A stretch of DNA of 38,137 nt, from assembly GCA_024640315.1 (NCBI GenBank), contig JAHEFF010000013.1, positions 39,579 through 77,715 on the forward strand, given 5' to 3'. The first letter of the stretch is position 1. The number at the start of each line of letters is the position of its first letter. The position numbers and the translations under genes were made by a program. Under the pieces are notes generated by a model that was not told where the DNA came from, did no database searches, and saw nothing but the letters and a program-made list of their open reading frames with translations. Of the stretch, positions 6,975 to 14,705 are shown in pieces. The DNA comes from Woeseiaceae bacterium (GTDB taxonomy: Bacteria; Pseudomonadota; Gammaproteobacteria; Steroidobacterales; Woeseiaceae).

Positions 6975-8311
6975 ATCACGATACCCTCGCCACCATGGCA
7001 CATGTCCTCGATCTTCCTCGCGAGCAGCCAGTCGCGATCTTGCCCCCAGAAAACCTGATCCCCGATTTTGAAAACCGGCACTCCCCAGTGTCCTGTTTCA
7101 GTAAGCACTTCGCGGTTCTGCTTGGCATGGTCACGCCAGCCCTCGTCCTGCATCGCTTTCTGCAAATCGGGCCAGAACAGCCCGGAGCGCTCTGCAACGA
7201 TCTGCATGCCTTCATCTGTCGACACGTCGATGGCCTCCGAAAATATGGCCTTGCCCGCCTCCAGCAGAAAGTCATAGTGGCGTTTCTCGCCCTTTGCATA
7301 GTAGAAAGCGGCTATGCAACGTTCCGCGCCGTCGCCGACAGGATCCGCGATCTTGCCAAAAGGCACTTTCCGCCGGATGGCTTCGCGATTGGCATCCTTC
7401 ACAATGTAAAGCAACTTCGATCGCGGCAATGACGCACCACGCATCACCATTGGCAATACCGGCCGTACGTCAAGCCTGAGACCGAATGCCTGCGCAATGG
7501 CATACACCCGCTTGAGTGCGATGTAGGAGTATGGACTGCGGAATGAATAAAACATTTCCAGCGGCGGCAACTCTCTGGCCGCAGCCGGTGCCGCAGCCGG
7601 GAGTTTGAATTTCATCGCCTCGATCATGGACGCCAGCTCCGGTGCCGGTTCCTTGAAGCGATTCAGTTTCATCCGGTCTAACATCCGGGTCAGGTAATGC
7701 AGGCGATCGACGCCCCAGTACCATTCGCCGCCATAATGCATCGTGGCACAACTGTAGTGGCCCATTTTTCGCAGCAACAACTGATTCTTGCCAACAAGTA
7801 CATTGGTTTCGTCGGCTCCACCGCCCGGATGACCCAGCAGGCGTGAGACGCCCTCGGCGTCGCCGCGCCAATAGAGGCTGAGAGCCTTGATGAATGTCTC
7901 GGGAAAATCCTCTTCTTCGTGCTCCGTCGCGAGGAAATCGAGCAGCGGCCGGCGAAATTCGACCGCCGGTGTATCGCCGACATCCAGAAACGGCACACTC
8001 AACTCACGGGCAAGCAACTTGCTGTCCTGCAATGCGTATTCCGCAAGCATGCCGGGTTGTGGCATGAACTCGCCCCCTAACGCCTGGCACAGATAAAAAC
8101 GAAACTGCACCTTGTGCTGGTAACGTTGCATCGCAGCTTCGAGGTAGTAGCTCAACAGGTAAGAGTACGGATCATCGAGCTGCAGAAAAACAGAAACCGT
8201 GCGCTTCTTGAGCGTCAGCATCCGACGCAATTCAAACATGAACCGCCGCAATTTGATGCATCGCTCATCGAGGAGAAAAGTCAGGTAAAGCGAACGTAGT
8301 TTGCGTTTCAT
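6971..8311 (-). CDS. DsbA-family protein with two tandem thioredoxin-like domains (HCCA isomerase/GST-kappa type)
   Basis: The 446-aa product contains two related modules. The first starts near residue 38 with SVFLQLDDPYSYLLSYYLEA. The second starts near 252 with MFYSFRSPYSYIALKRVYAI and ends in the typical WGVPVFKIGDQVFWGQDR. Single-domain members (2-hydroxychromene-2-carboxylate isomerases, GST kappa) use the SPYSY segment to bind glutathione and lack the CXXC of true DsbA; no CXXC is seen here either. This suggests a glutathione-dependent isomerase or transferase, or a disulfide-isomerase-like scaffold, in the cytoplasm, since no signal peptide is present. Its start codon lies directly after the TAA of the upstream ATL gene, and its stop overlaps the next gene by 4 bp. 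The N-terminal 35 residues are basic and unlike the family. Confidence 0.82.
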   Translation of the reverse strand: MKRKLRSLYLTFLLDERCIKLRRFMFELRRMLTLKKRTVSVFLQLDDPYSYLLSYYLEAAMQRYQHKVQFRFYLCQALGGEFMPQPGMLAEYALQDSKLLARELSVPFLDVGDTPAVEFRRPLLDFLATEHEEEDFPETFIKALSLYWRGDAEGVSRLLGHPGGGADETNVLVGKNQLLLRKMGHYSCATMHYGGEWYWGVDRLHYLTRMLDRMKLNRFKEPAPELASMIEAMKFKLPAAAPAAARELPPLEMFYSFRSPYSYIALKRVYAIAQAFGLRLDVRPVLPMVMRGASLPRSKLLYIVKDANREAIRRKVPFGKIADPVGDGAERCIAAFYYAKGEKRHYDFLLEAGKAIFSEAIDVSTDEGMQIVAERSGLFWPDLQKAMQDEGWRDHAKQNREVLTETGHWGVPVFKIGDQVFWGQDRDWLLARKIEDMCHGGEGIVI

Positions 8312-8677
8312 TTAGTCGTCGTCCCAAGCGGCGCTCGGCTTCCACAATATCTCGTCGAGGTCAGGTTGCCAGCGATATTGCTTCATATCCACACGACCGT
8401 TCAGGATCACAACACCGTCCCTTTGAAGTCGTTTGCTTTGTTCTTCAAACCCGGCGGTTCCCACCGGGAATGCGATCTTTCCGGACGCGGTAATGACGCG
8501 ATACCAGGGGATTTTATGCCCCTTCGGCAGGTGCCGAAGCGCGTATCCAACCTGCCGTGCGCCACGTGGAATGCCCGCCATCTCCGCAATTTGCCCGTAA
8601 CTCGCAACAGAACCCGCCGGAATGTCGCCAATCGTCGCCCAAATGCGCTCGTTGCGTTTCGCGGTGGTGCTCTTCAT
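8312..8677 (-). CDS. Alkyltransferase-like protein (ATL, MGMT family)
   Basis: The 121-aa product is a single MGMT DNA-binding domain. The helix-turn-helix region is SYGQIAEMAG, followed by PRGARQVGYALRHLP with the Arg finger. The active-site motif PCHRV is replaced by PWYRV (W58), so the alkyl-accepting Cys is missing. This is the defining feature of ATL proteins, which bind O6-alkylguanine, flip it out and direct nucleotide excision repair to the lesion without repairing it themselves; this is known for the family. It is the first gene of a compact operon. A perfect -35 TTGACA lies upstream, at the end of the preceding GTPase gene. Many genomes simply label it an MGMT-family or methylated-DNA-cysteine methyltransferase protein. 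Confidence 0.9.
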   Translation of the reverse strand: MKSTTAKRNERIWATIGDIPAGSVASYGQIAEMAGIPRGARQVGYALRHLPKGHKIPWYRVITASGKIAFPVGTAGFEEQSKRLQRDGVVILNGRVDMKQYRWQPDLDEILWKPSAAWDDD

Positions 8678-8714
8678 CGCCGCAAATCATACAGATTTAG
8701 GCTTTAAAATCATA

Positions 8715-8744
8715 TAGATAGAGATCAGCTGGTGTTTCTGTCAA
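8715..8744 (-). promoter_or_regulatory. Candidate promoter for the ATL-DsbA-hydrolase-lipoprotein operon
   Basis: On the minus strand a consensus TTGACA (8739-8744) is followed after 18 bp by TATCTA (8715-8720). The -35 overlaps the stop codon of the upstream GTPase gene. Transcription would start near 8708, about 30 nt before the ATL ATG. The -10 is weak, and a TATATG further on would need too long a spacer. Confidence 0.4.
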
Positions 8745-10102
8745 CGCATCCCCAGGCGCGCCTGGATTTCCTTCCTGGCATCGCGCAAAACGGTGTCCCG
8801 ATCGAGGCTTTCAAGGATTTCCTGCACCACGGCTTTCGGTCCGCCGTCACCCCAGGATTTACCTTTAGCCAGATATTCCGCTGCTATCTGGCCAACGACA
8901 TACGTGCTGTAGTAGGCGATAGCGCCCTGCGCTCCTGCAGTAACGAGGGTCGACAGTCCTGCCGTACCCACTTTCAGCGCGCTTGATACGAAGTGCAACG
9001 CCCATACTGTCCCCATCAGAGCCGCGGCTTCGGCCGCGATAACGCGTACAAGCGAGCCTGCCTCGCGTTTGCTTATCGGCAAGTCGTAGACCTTGGAGAG
9101 GTGCATGACCATGCCAACGTCAATGAATGCTGCAGCAAACAGATCGGCGACGGGAATCGGGTTGAACGCGACGGCGACACCTTTCGACACACAATACGTC
9201 CTCACCAGCTTGTCGCCAATCCCGCGGCGTGCATTGAGGATGCGCACACCGACCTGGTCACTCAAATCCGCGGCGAACAGGCTCGCATTGAGCGCTGCCA
9301 GTGTTTTGCCTTCTGTTTCAAGAATTTCCCACAGACGAAGTCTCAGGAACTCGATATCGGGCTCGCGCTCGCGGGCGCTGGCAGTTTCCTCACCACCTTC
9401 ATCGACTTCGATAATTTGCTGCGGACGCGGCTGAGCGGCAACGGCGAGCACATCATCGGCCTGCACCAGTCCGTCAGTTTTGGTTCGAACTGATACCAAC
9501 AGCTCCGCCAGTTCGGTCGCTGTATAAAGGTCCGCTTTGTTGAGCGCTACGACGACCGGCCTGCCCTGTGCCAGCAGGGTGCGCAATGAACTTAGCTCGG
9601 TGTCAGTAATGTCACCGTCCACAACGAAAATAACGAGGTCGGATCGATGTGCAACTTCTTTCGCCATTGCTTCGCGGTCTTCGCCACCGGCTTCGTCGAG
9701 CCCCGGCGTATCAATCAGAAAAACGCCAGCTGCTTCGACCTCGGACCAAGGTTCCATCGACGTTCTTGTAGTTTCGCCGTGCAGTGGGCTGACCGCAAAT
9801 TGCTGCCGACCGATCAATGCGTTCAGGAGAGATGACTTGCCGGTGCTCACGCGGCCGAAGACGGCAATGTGCAGATGGCCATGCTGCAGCTTGTCGAGCA
9901 TCGCCTCGACCGCTTCGTAATCGTGTGCAAGTGACTCGCGCACGCCTGCGGGCAGGCGTGAATCGTCGATGAGTTCGCTCAGGCTTTCAAGCGCAAGATC
10001 CAGGTGTGCGGAGCCGCCATCCGACTCGGGAATCGCTTCAGGATTTGTCCTGATCCAGGGCCATCCTGGCAACTTGTCGAACACCCGCTTCAATATGCTC
10101 AC
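8741..10102 (-). CDS. GTPase with C-terminal DUF697-like membrane region
   Basis: I choose the GTG at 10100-10102, preceded by a strong AGGAAGGA Shine-Dalgarno, giving 453 aa. An ATG at 10153 is in frame but lacks this signal and lies deeper in the upstream gene. G motifs from the GTG start are G1 GRVSTGKSS (about 83-91), G3 DTPG (131-134) and G4 NKAD (188-191). The C-terminal third, including FNPIPVADLFAAAFIDVGM followed by Ala/Gly-rich hydrophobic helices, resembles DUF697 of Era-like membrane-associated GTPases (YcjF-like). It would bind GTP and associate with the inner membrane; its cellular role is unknown. It overlaps the upstream paralogous GTPase by 65 bp, so the two are translationally linked and may act as a pair. 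Confidence 0.85.
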   Translation of the reverse strand: MSILKRVFDKLPGWPWIRTNPEAIPESDGGSAHLDLALESLSELIDDSRLPAGVRESLAHDYEAVEAMLDKLQHGHLHIAVFGRVSTGKSSLLNALIGRQQFAVSPLHGETTRTSMEPWSEVEAAGVFLIDTPGLDEAGGEDREAMAKEVAHRSDLVIFVVDGDITDTELSSLRTLLAQGRPVVVALNKADLYTATELAELLVSVRTKTDGLVQADDVLAVAAQPRPQQIIEVDEGGEETASAREREPDIEFLRLRLWEILETEGKTLAALNASLFAADLSDQVGVRILNARRGIGDKLVRTYCVSKGVAVAFNPIPVADLFAAAFIDVGMVMHLSKVYDLPISKREAGSLVRVIAAEAAALMGTVWALHFVSSALKVGTAGLSTLVTAGAQGAIAYYSTYVVGQIAAEYLAKGKSWGDGGPKAVVQEILESLDRDTVLRDARKEIQARLGMR

Positions 10103-11525
10103 TGATTCCTTCCTCGAATTCTTTTGCGGCTGTTCCCGGGTCGAGTTGACCATGCTTCTTCAAAGTCATCACGAGGCTTCGACCGAGCGCATCGAATATC
10201 AGCCCGTAGGCTACCGCATGCACAAGGCCTCCGGCGACTGTACCGATGCCGGGAAACGCTTTCAGCCCGTTGCCAGCGACGGCGAGACTCAACGGCAGCG
10301 CTTTGCCGGCACGACTCTGGCTTAACGTCAGGAATTCTTCAATATCGAGGTCGCGGGGCGCGGCACCAAACAACTTGCAGAGTTCGCGCGTCATTGCAGT
10401 ACCCAGATATCCCTGGATCACAATATCCGTCCCGGGGCTGATTGCCGCCAGCGCGCCGACTACCGCCTTGCGGGTCGAGCTGCGAATAATCTGCTCTGCC
10501 CGCTGCTGACGATATTCACCCTCTGCTTGCGCGAGCTTTTCCGCCGCAAGCCGGAACACCGCGCGATCACGCCGAACGTCGAGTGAGTCTTGTCCGGCTT
10601 CCAGCAAATGATTGATGGCGACTACCAGCACCCCAATGTCGGCCGGGCGTTTGCGACGAACTACTGTCTCGTTCCCGTCCGCTTGCTTCTCGATAACCTC
10701 CATTTCTCCGCCGGCGCTGACGGCGACGACCAGATCACGTGCTGATTCGCCGCCTAAATCGCCCAGGTGATCGAGCAACCGTTGCATCAGCACAGCCTGC
10801 TCTTCGCGGTCGTAACGGTCGGATTTGTTCATGACCAGGACAAGCGGTTTTTCGAGCGCAAGCAGCCACTCAACCGCTTTGCTTTCGGTTCGCGTGAGAT
10901 CGCCATCACAAACGAACAAGACAATTTGCGCACGTTGCGCCTCTTCCGCGGCAACTTCATCGAGTTGACCCTCGACACCGCCAGTGCCCGGGACATCAGT
11001 CAGCAATATTTGTGTGCCACTTTTGTCATGCCATCGATAGTGGCGAATATCGATTGTCGACCCGCCAACCGAATTGATCGCAACATCAGCGGTTGGAATC
11101 AACGCCTTGATTAGCGAGCTTTTGCCGGTGCTGATTTCGCCAAAAAAGCAAAGGTGGACGGATCCGGTCTCCTGGCGGGAGGCCAGCTCCCTTAGTTCAG
11201 CTTGCGCGGCACGGGTATTCACGCCCGCACTTTCTGCCTCGCGAAGACGTGTCAAAATTTCAGCTTTGTCCAATGGCCGTTTTTTGGCTGCAACCGGCTC
11301 AATCTTTCGTCTGACGACAAGCCGTATAACCAGCCAGATGGCAGCTATCACCAGCACCGCCATCACGGCCAGGTAGCCGTAAAGGATGATGCGGGGACCC
11401 TGTACGAGACGGTCCCAGACATTCAGCGCCGATTCGGTCATGAACAGCAAAGCGGCAATCGCAATGATGAACACGAGCAGAATAATGAGCCCGATTGAAA
11501 TTCGAATGAAACGATCCAGTTTCAT
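10038..11525 (-). CDS. Membrane-anchored GTPase with C-terminal DUF697-like region
   Basis: The 495-aa product has two N-terminal membrane helices (about residues 9-30 and 46-70) and a basic linker. Its GTPase domain shows G1 GEISTGKSS (129-137), G3 DVPG (177-180) and G4 NKSD (233-236). The C-terminal helical part has ISPGTDIVIQGYLGTAMTRE, matching the DUF697-type hydrophobic region of the downstream paralog. The N-terminal anchor places the G domain at the cytoplasmic face of the inner membrane. The two GTPases share architecture but are clearly diverged. The ATG (11523-11525) is only 18 bp from the start of a divergent amidohydrolase gene, and no Shine-Dalgarno is seen. Membrane remodelling, stress or efflux-related roles are all possible; none is shown by the sequence. 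Confidence 0.87.
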   Translation of the reverse strand: MKLDRFIRISIGLIILLVFIIAIAALLFMTESALNVWDRLVQGPRIILYGYLAVMAVLVIAAIWLVIRLVVRRKIEPVAAKKRPLDKAEILTRLREAESAGVNTRAAQAELRELASRQETGSVHLCFFGEISTGKSSLIKALIPTADVAINSVGGSTIDIRHYRWHDKSGTQILLTDVPGTGGVEGQLDEVAAEEAQRAQIVLFVCDGDLTRTESKAVEWLLALEKPLVLVMNKSDRYDREEQAVLMQRLLDHLGDLGGESARDLVVAVSAGGEMEVIEKQADGNETVVRRKRPADIGVLVVAINHLLEAGQDSLDVRRDRAVFRLAAEKLAQAEGEYRQQRAEQIIRSSTRKAVVGALAAISPGTDIVIQGYLGTAMTRELCKLFGAAPRDLDIEEFLTLSQSRAGKALPLSLAVAGNGLKAFPGIGTVAGGLVHAVAYGLIFDALGRSLVMTLKKHGQLDPGTAAKEFEEGISEHIEAGVRQVARMALDQDKS

Positions 11526-11543
11526 GCTGGGTATACTACGTGC
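11526..11543. promoter_or_regulatory. 18-bp divergent start region with palindromic GTATAC box
   Basis: The start codons of the GTPase (minus, 11525) and amidohydrolase (plus, 11544) are 18 bp apart. The gap holds TATACT (11532-11537) within the palindrome GTATAC (11531-11536). Read as a -10 box in either direction it would start transcription at or beside the start codon. Neither gene has a Shine-Dalgarno, so leaderless transcripts are plausible. No good -35 is seen. Confidence 0.35.
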
Positions 11544-13211
11544 ATGACCGATCTAAATCGAAAAATACTCACACTGATTCTTGCCATTACTGCCGCCTCC
11601 TGCTCCACCTCGGATGCGCCGGAAACCGCTGACCTGGTCATTACTGATGCGCGCGTCTGGACCGGCAATGCGGAGCAGCCCTGGGCTGAGGCTGTCGCGA
11701 GTCGCGGCGACACCATTATCGCCGTCGGCAGCAATGTTGAAATCGGCTCGTTGATTGGCGAGGAAACTGAGGTTATTTCGGTCCCCGGTAGCATGCTCGT
11801 GCCCGGCTTCATTGACACGCACGTGCACTTTATAGCCAGTGGCTCGGGGCTCGCATCTGTGCAACTCCGCGACGCTGCAACGCCTGAAGAGTTTGCGGCG
11901 CGGATCGGCGCCTTCGCCGACTCGGTCGAGCCTGGCGAATGGATCATGTACGGAGATTGGGATCACACCCTGTGGGGCGGGGACCTGCCCCGTCGCGACT
12001 GGATCGATGAAGTCACGCCGGAAAATCCGGTATGGGTTTATCGACTGGACGGGCACATGGCGCTGGCGAACTCGGCAGCGCTCGAACTTGCCGGTGTTGA
12101 CGCGGACACCGCGGATATCGATGGAGGCACGATCGTCCGTTATGAAGACGGACGCCCGACAGGCCTTCTCAAAGACAACGCAATGACATTTGTGGAAAGC
12201 GCGATTCCTGAGGCCAAAGCCGCACAGCTTGATCGCGAAGCCAGGGCCGCGATGGAACATGTCGCAGCGAATGGCGTCACCTCGGTCCATGACATGGCCG
12301 GCTGGAGCAGCCTCGCTACCTACCGGCGTGCGGAAAACCGCGGGGAGATGGTCACTCGCATTTATTCCGTCGTACCGCTGCGCGATTGGGAGCGACTTCG
12401 CGATGAAGTTGAATCCCGCGGCAGCGGGAACGAATGGCTGCGAATTGGCGGTCTGAAAGGGTTCATGGACGGGTCGCTCGGTTCACATACTGCAGCGATG
12501 CTCGAACCCTTTACCGACGCCCCGGAGGACAAGGGTTTTCTCATCAACGAACTCGCGGACCTGCGGAAATGGGTAACCGGGGCCGATGCTGCCGGCCTGC
12601 AGGTAATGGTTCACGCCATCGGCGACAGCGCGATTCGCGACTTGCTTGATATCTACCTTGACGTTGTCGAGGCTAACGGCGAACGCGATCGACGCTTTCG
12701 CATGGAGCATGCGCAACACATCGCGGCCGAAGATATCGAGCGCTTCGCTGTCCAGGAAGTTATCGCCAGCATGCAGCCCTACCATGCCATCGATGACGGA
12801 CGCTGGGCAGAAGAAGTCATCGGTCCCGAAAGAGCAAAGACAACCTATGCGTTTCGATCGCTAATTGATGCTGGTGCCAAAGTTTCCTTCGGCAGTGACT
12901 GGTCGGTAGCGCCCGCGACACCCATCGATGGAATCTACGCGGCTGTCACTCGACAGACGCTGGACGGCGCAAACCCGGGGGGCTGGGTTCCCGAGCAGAA
13001 AGTGACCGTCGAACAGTCGTTACGTGCCTACACCACCGACGCCGCGTATGCGTCGTTCGAAGAAGGCATCAAGGGTATGCTGAAACCGGGCATGCTGGCC
13101 GACTTCGTTTTGCTGGACCAGGATCTGACTCAAATCGCACCAGAGACAATCCTCGATACCGATATCCTGAAAACCGTCGTTGGTGGCGAGGTGGTCTACT
13201 CTCGCAACTAA
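11544..13211 (+). CDS. Amidohydrolase family 3 protein (YtcJ-like), probable lipoprotein
   Basis: The 555-aa product has an N-terminal hydrophobic leader ending ILAITAASC, a plausible though imperfect lipobox with Cys20. The metal-dependent hydrolase fold follows: a beta-sandwich start (LVITDARVWTG), then FIDTHVHF with H93 and H95, GLKGFMDGSLG carrying the bridging Lys, MVHAIGD, RMEHAQHI, and FGSDW with D452. These are the binuclear-metal ligands of the YtcJ/AepA-like amidohydrolase_3 group, whose members hydrolyse C-N bonds of amides, ureas or formamides; the substrate here is unknown. It would act anchored in the periplasm. It is divergent from the GTPases and about 100 bp upstream of the RND operon, on the same strand. 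Two related lipoproteins lie at 34656-38137. Confidence 0.85.
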   Translation: MTDLNRKILTLILAITAASCSTSDAPETADLVITDARVWTGNAEQPWAEAVASRGDTIIAVGSNVEIGSLIGEETEVISVPGSMLVPGFIDTHVHFIASGSGLASVQLRDAATPEEFAARIGAFADSVEPGEWIMYGDWDHTLWGGDLPRRDWIDEVTPENPVWVYRLDGHMALANSAALELAGVDADTADIDGGTIVRYEDGRPTGLLKDNAMTFVESAIPEAKAAQLDREARAAMEHVAANGVTSVHDMAGWSSLATYRRAENRGEMVTRIYSVVPLRDWERLRDEVESRGSGNEWLRIGGLKGFMDGSLGSHTAAMLEPFTDAPEDKGFLINELADLRKWVTGADAAGLQVMVHAIGDSAIRDLLDIYLDVVEANGERDRRFRMEHAQHIAAEDIERFAVQEVIASMQPYHAIDDGRWAEEVIGPERAKTTYAFRSLIDAGAKVSFGSDWSVAPATPIDGIYAAVTRQTLDGANPGGWVPEQKVTVEQSLRAYTTDAAYASFEEGIKGMLKPGMLADFVLLDQDLTQIAPETILDTDILKTVVGGEVVYSRN

Positions 13212-13314
13212 TTGTTTCGATTTGTAAAGAAGGGACAAGAGCGCTGTTTTGCAGCCCCCGTTCTTGGGATACTTATCGCCCGATTTTTCCTGCCCCGCTC
13301 CGTGGCGACGGTTT

Positions 13315-14700
13315 ATGTGCAAGTCATTGCTTTACAAAGTTTTTCTTGTCTTTTCTGTCAGCGTCATGGCCGCTTGCAGCAATTCCGCGATAGCGCCCGA
13401 AACGGAGAATCCGGAATTTCCGGAGGAATGGGCCCGTCAGGGTGACGCCGGCACGGTCGACCTCAACTGGCTGGACGATTTTGCTGACGAGAAACTGGAC
13501 GCGCTCGTAGCCGAGGCGGTCGCCAACAACTTTCAGCTCGCACAGGAGCGTGCTCGCGTCTACCAGGCCGAGCAATCGGTCATCGTGACCCGCGCCAGCA
13601 AGCTCCCGTCACTGGATGTCTCACTTGACGGATCGCGTCGTCAATTCGAGGACGCCTCCGCCACTGCGATTGCCAGCGACTCATACAATGCGACGCTCAG
13701 AGGGCGCTGGGACGTCGACATATGGGGCCGTTTCAGCGCGGCGCAAAAGGCAGCCGAACTCCGCTTTGCCGCCAGCCTCGCCCGAATGCGGCTCGTCGAG
13801 CGGAACGTTGCGACCGCGACCGCCAGCGCCTATTTCAATGCAATGGAGGCGAAACAGCTACTCGACGTCGCCCAGCAGCGACTCAACAACGCGACGTCAT
13901 CGCAGGAGATTGTTGCCAGCGGCTATCGCCAGGGACTGAACGATGCACTCGACCTTTACCTTGCGCGCAACCAGGTCGAACGCGAGGAAGCCAACTACGC
14001 GCTGGCCGAGCAGAATCAGTCGGAGGCGGTCGCCAGCCTGCAGAGGTCGCTGGCGCGCTACCCGGACGGTGAAATGGAAATTCCGGATGAGCTGCCCGTT
14101 ATCGAGGCGCCTATCCCTACCGGGATGCCCTCCGAACTCCTGACTCGCCGTTCAGACCTGCAGGAGTCATGGCTGAACCTTCTGGCGTCGGACTCGGATC
14201 TCGCCTCGGCACACAAGGCGCGGTTCCCAAGCCTCACGCTGTCGGCCAGTTACGGTCTCGCAACCCGCGAGCTGAACGACCTGTTGAGCGGCGAAGGTAC
14301 CGCGTGGACGCTGGCCGGAGGATTGACGCAGCCTTTGTTCCAGGCCGGTCGTCTCAAGGCGCTCGAACAACAAGCGTTTGCGAGGGTTCAGCTCGCTGAA
14401 CAGCAGTACCTGGACCTCCTGTACAGTGCTTTTGCGGATGTCGAAAATTCGATCTCGCGGAGTGCGTCGCTGCAGCAGCGCTTCGAGTCATTCGTCGAAG
14501 CGGAGAAGAACTCCCGGGCAGCACTACAGCTGGCCACAGAACAATACCAACGCGGCCTGGTGACCTACACAACGGTTCTGGAGTCGCAGCGGCAGGCTTA
14601 CGACGCCGTGACCCAGGTTGTGCAGCTAAAAAACCAGCGGCTGCAAAACCGCATCACGCTCTATTTGTCGCTCGGCGGCGAATTTGCAACGGACTACTGA
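13315..14700 (+). CDS. RND efflux outer-membrane factor lipoprotein (NodT/OprM type)
   Basis: I start at ATG 13315, giving 461 aa, because the next residues (CKSLLYKVFLVFSVSVMAAC) form a lipoprotein signal with lipidated Cys21. The upstream in-frame ATG (13249) would place 22 extra residues before it. The mature protein has two outer-membrane-efflux repeats, with typical segments such as LPSLDVSLDGSRRQFED, GRWDVDIWGRFSAAQKAAE and the second-repeat counterpart FPSLTLSASYGLATRELNDL, ending LYLSLGG. It would trimerise as the exit duct of a tripartite pump. The stop is 5 bp before the adaptor ATG, so the three genes form one operon. Confidence 0.92.
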   Translation: MCKSLLYKVFLVFSVSVMAACSNSAIAPETENPEFPEEWARQGDAGTVDLNWLDDFADEKLDALVAEAVANNFQLAQERARVYQAEQSVIVTRASKLPSLDVSLDGSRRQFEDASATAIASDSYNATLRGRWDVDIWGRFSAAQKAAELRFAASLARMRLVERNVATATASAYFNAMEAKQLLDVAQQRLNNATSSQEIVASGYRQGLNDALDLYLARNQVEREEANYALAEQNQSEAVASLQRSLARYPDGEMEIPDELPVIEAPIPTGMPSELLTRRSDLQESWLNLLASDSDLASAHKARFPSLTLSASYGLATRELNDLLSGEGTAWTLAGGLTQPLFQAGRLKALEQQAFARVQLAEQQYLDLLYSAFADVENSISRSASLQQRFESFVEAEKNSRAALQLATEQYQRGLVTYTTVLESQRQAYDAVTQVVQLKNQRLQNRITLYLSLGGEFATDY

Positions 14701-14705
14701 ACCTT

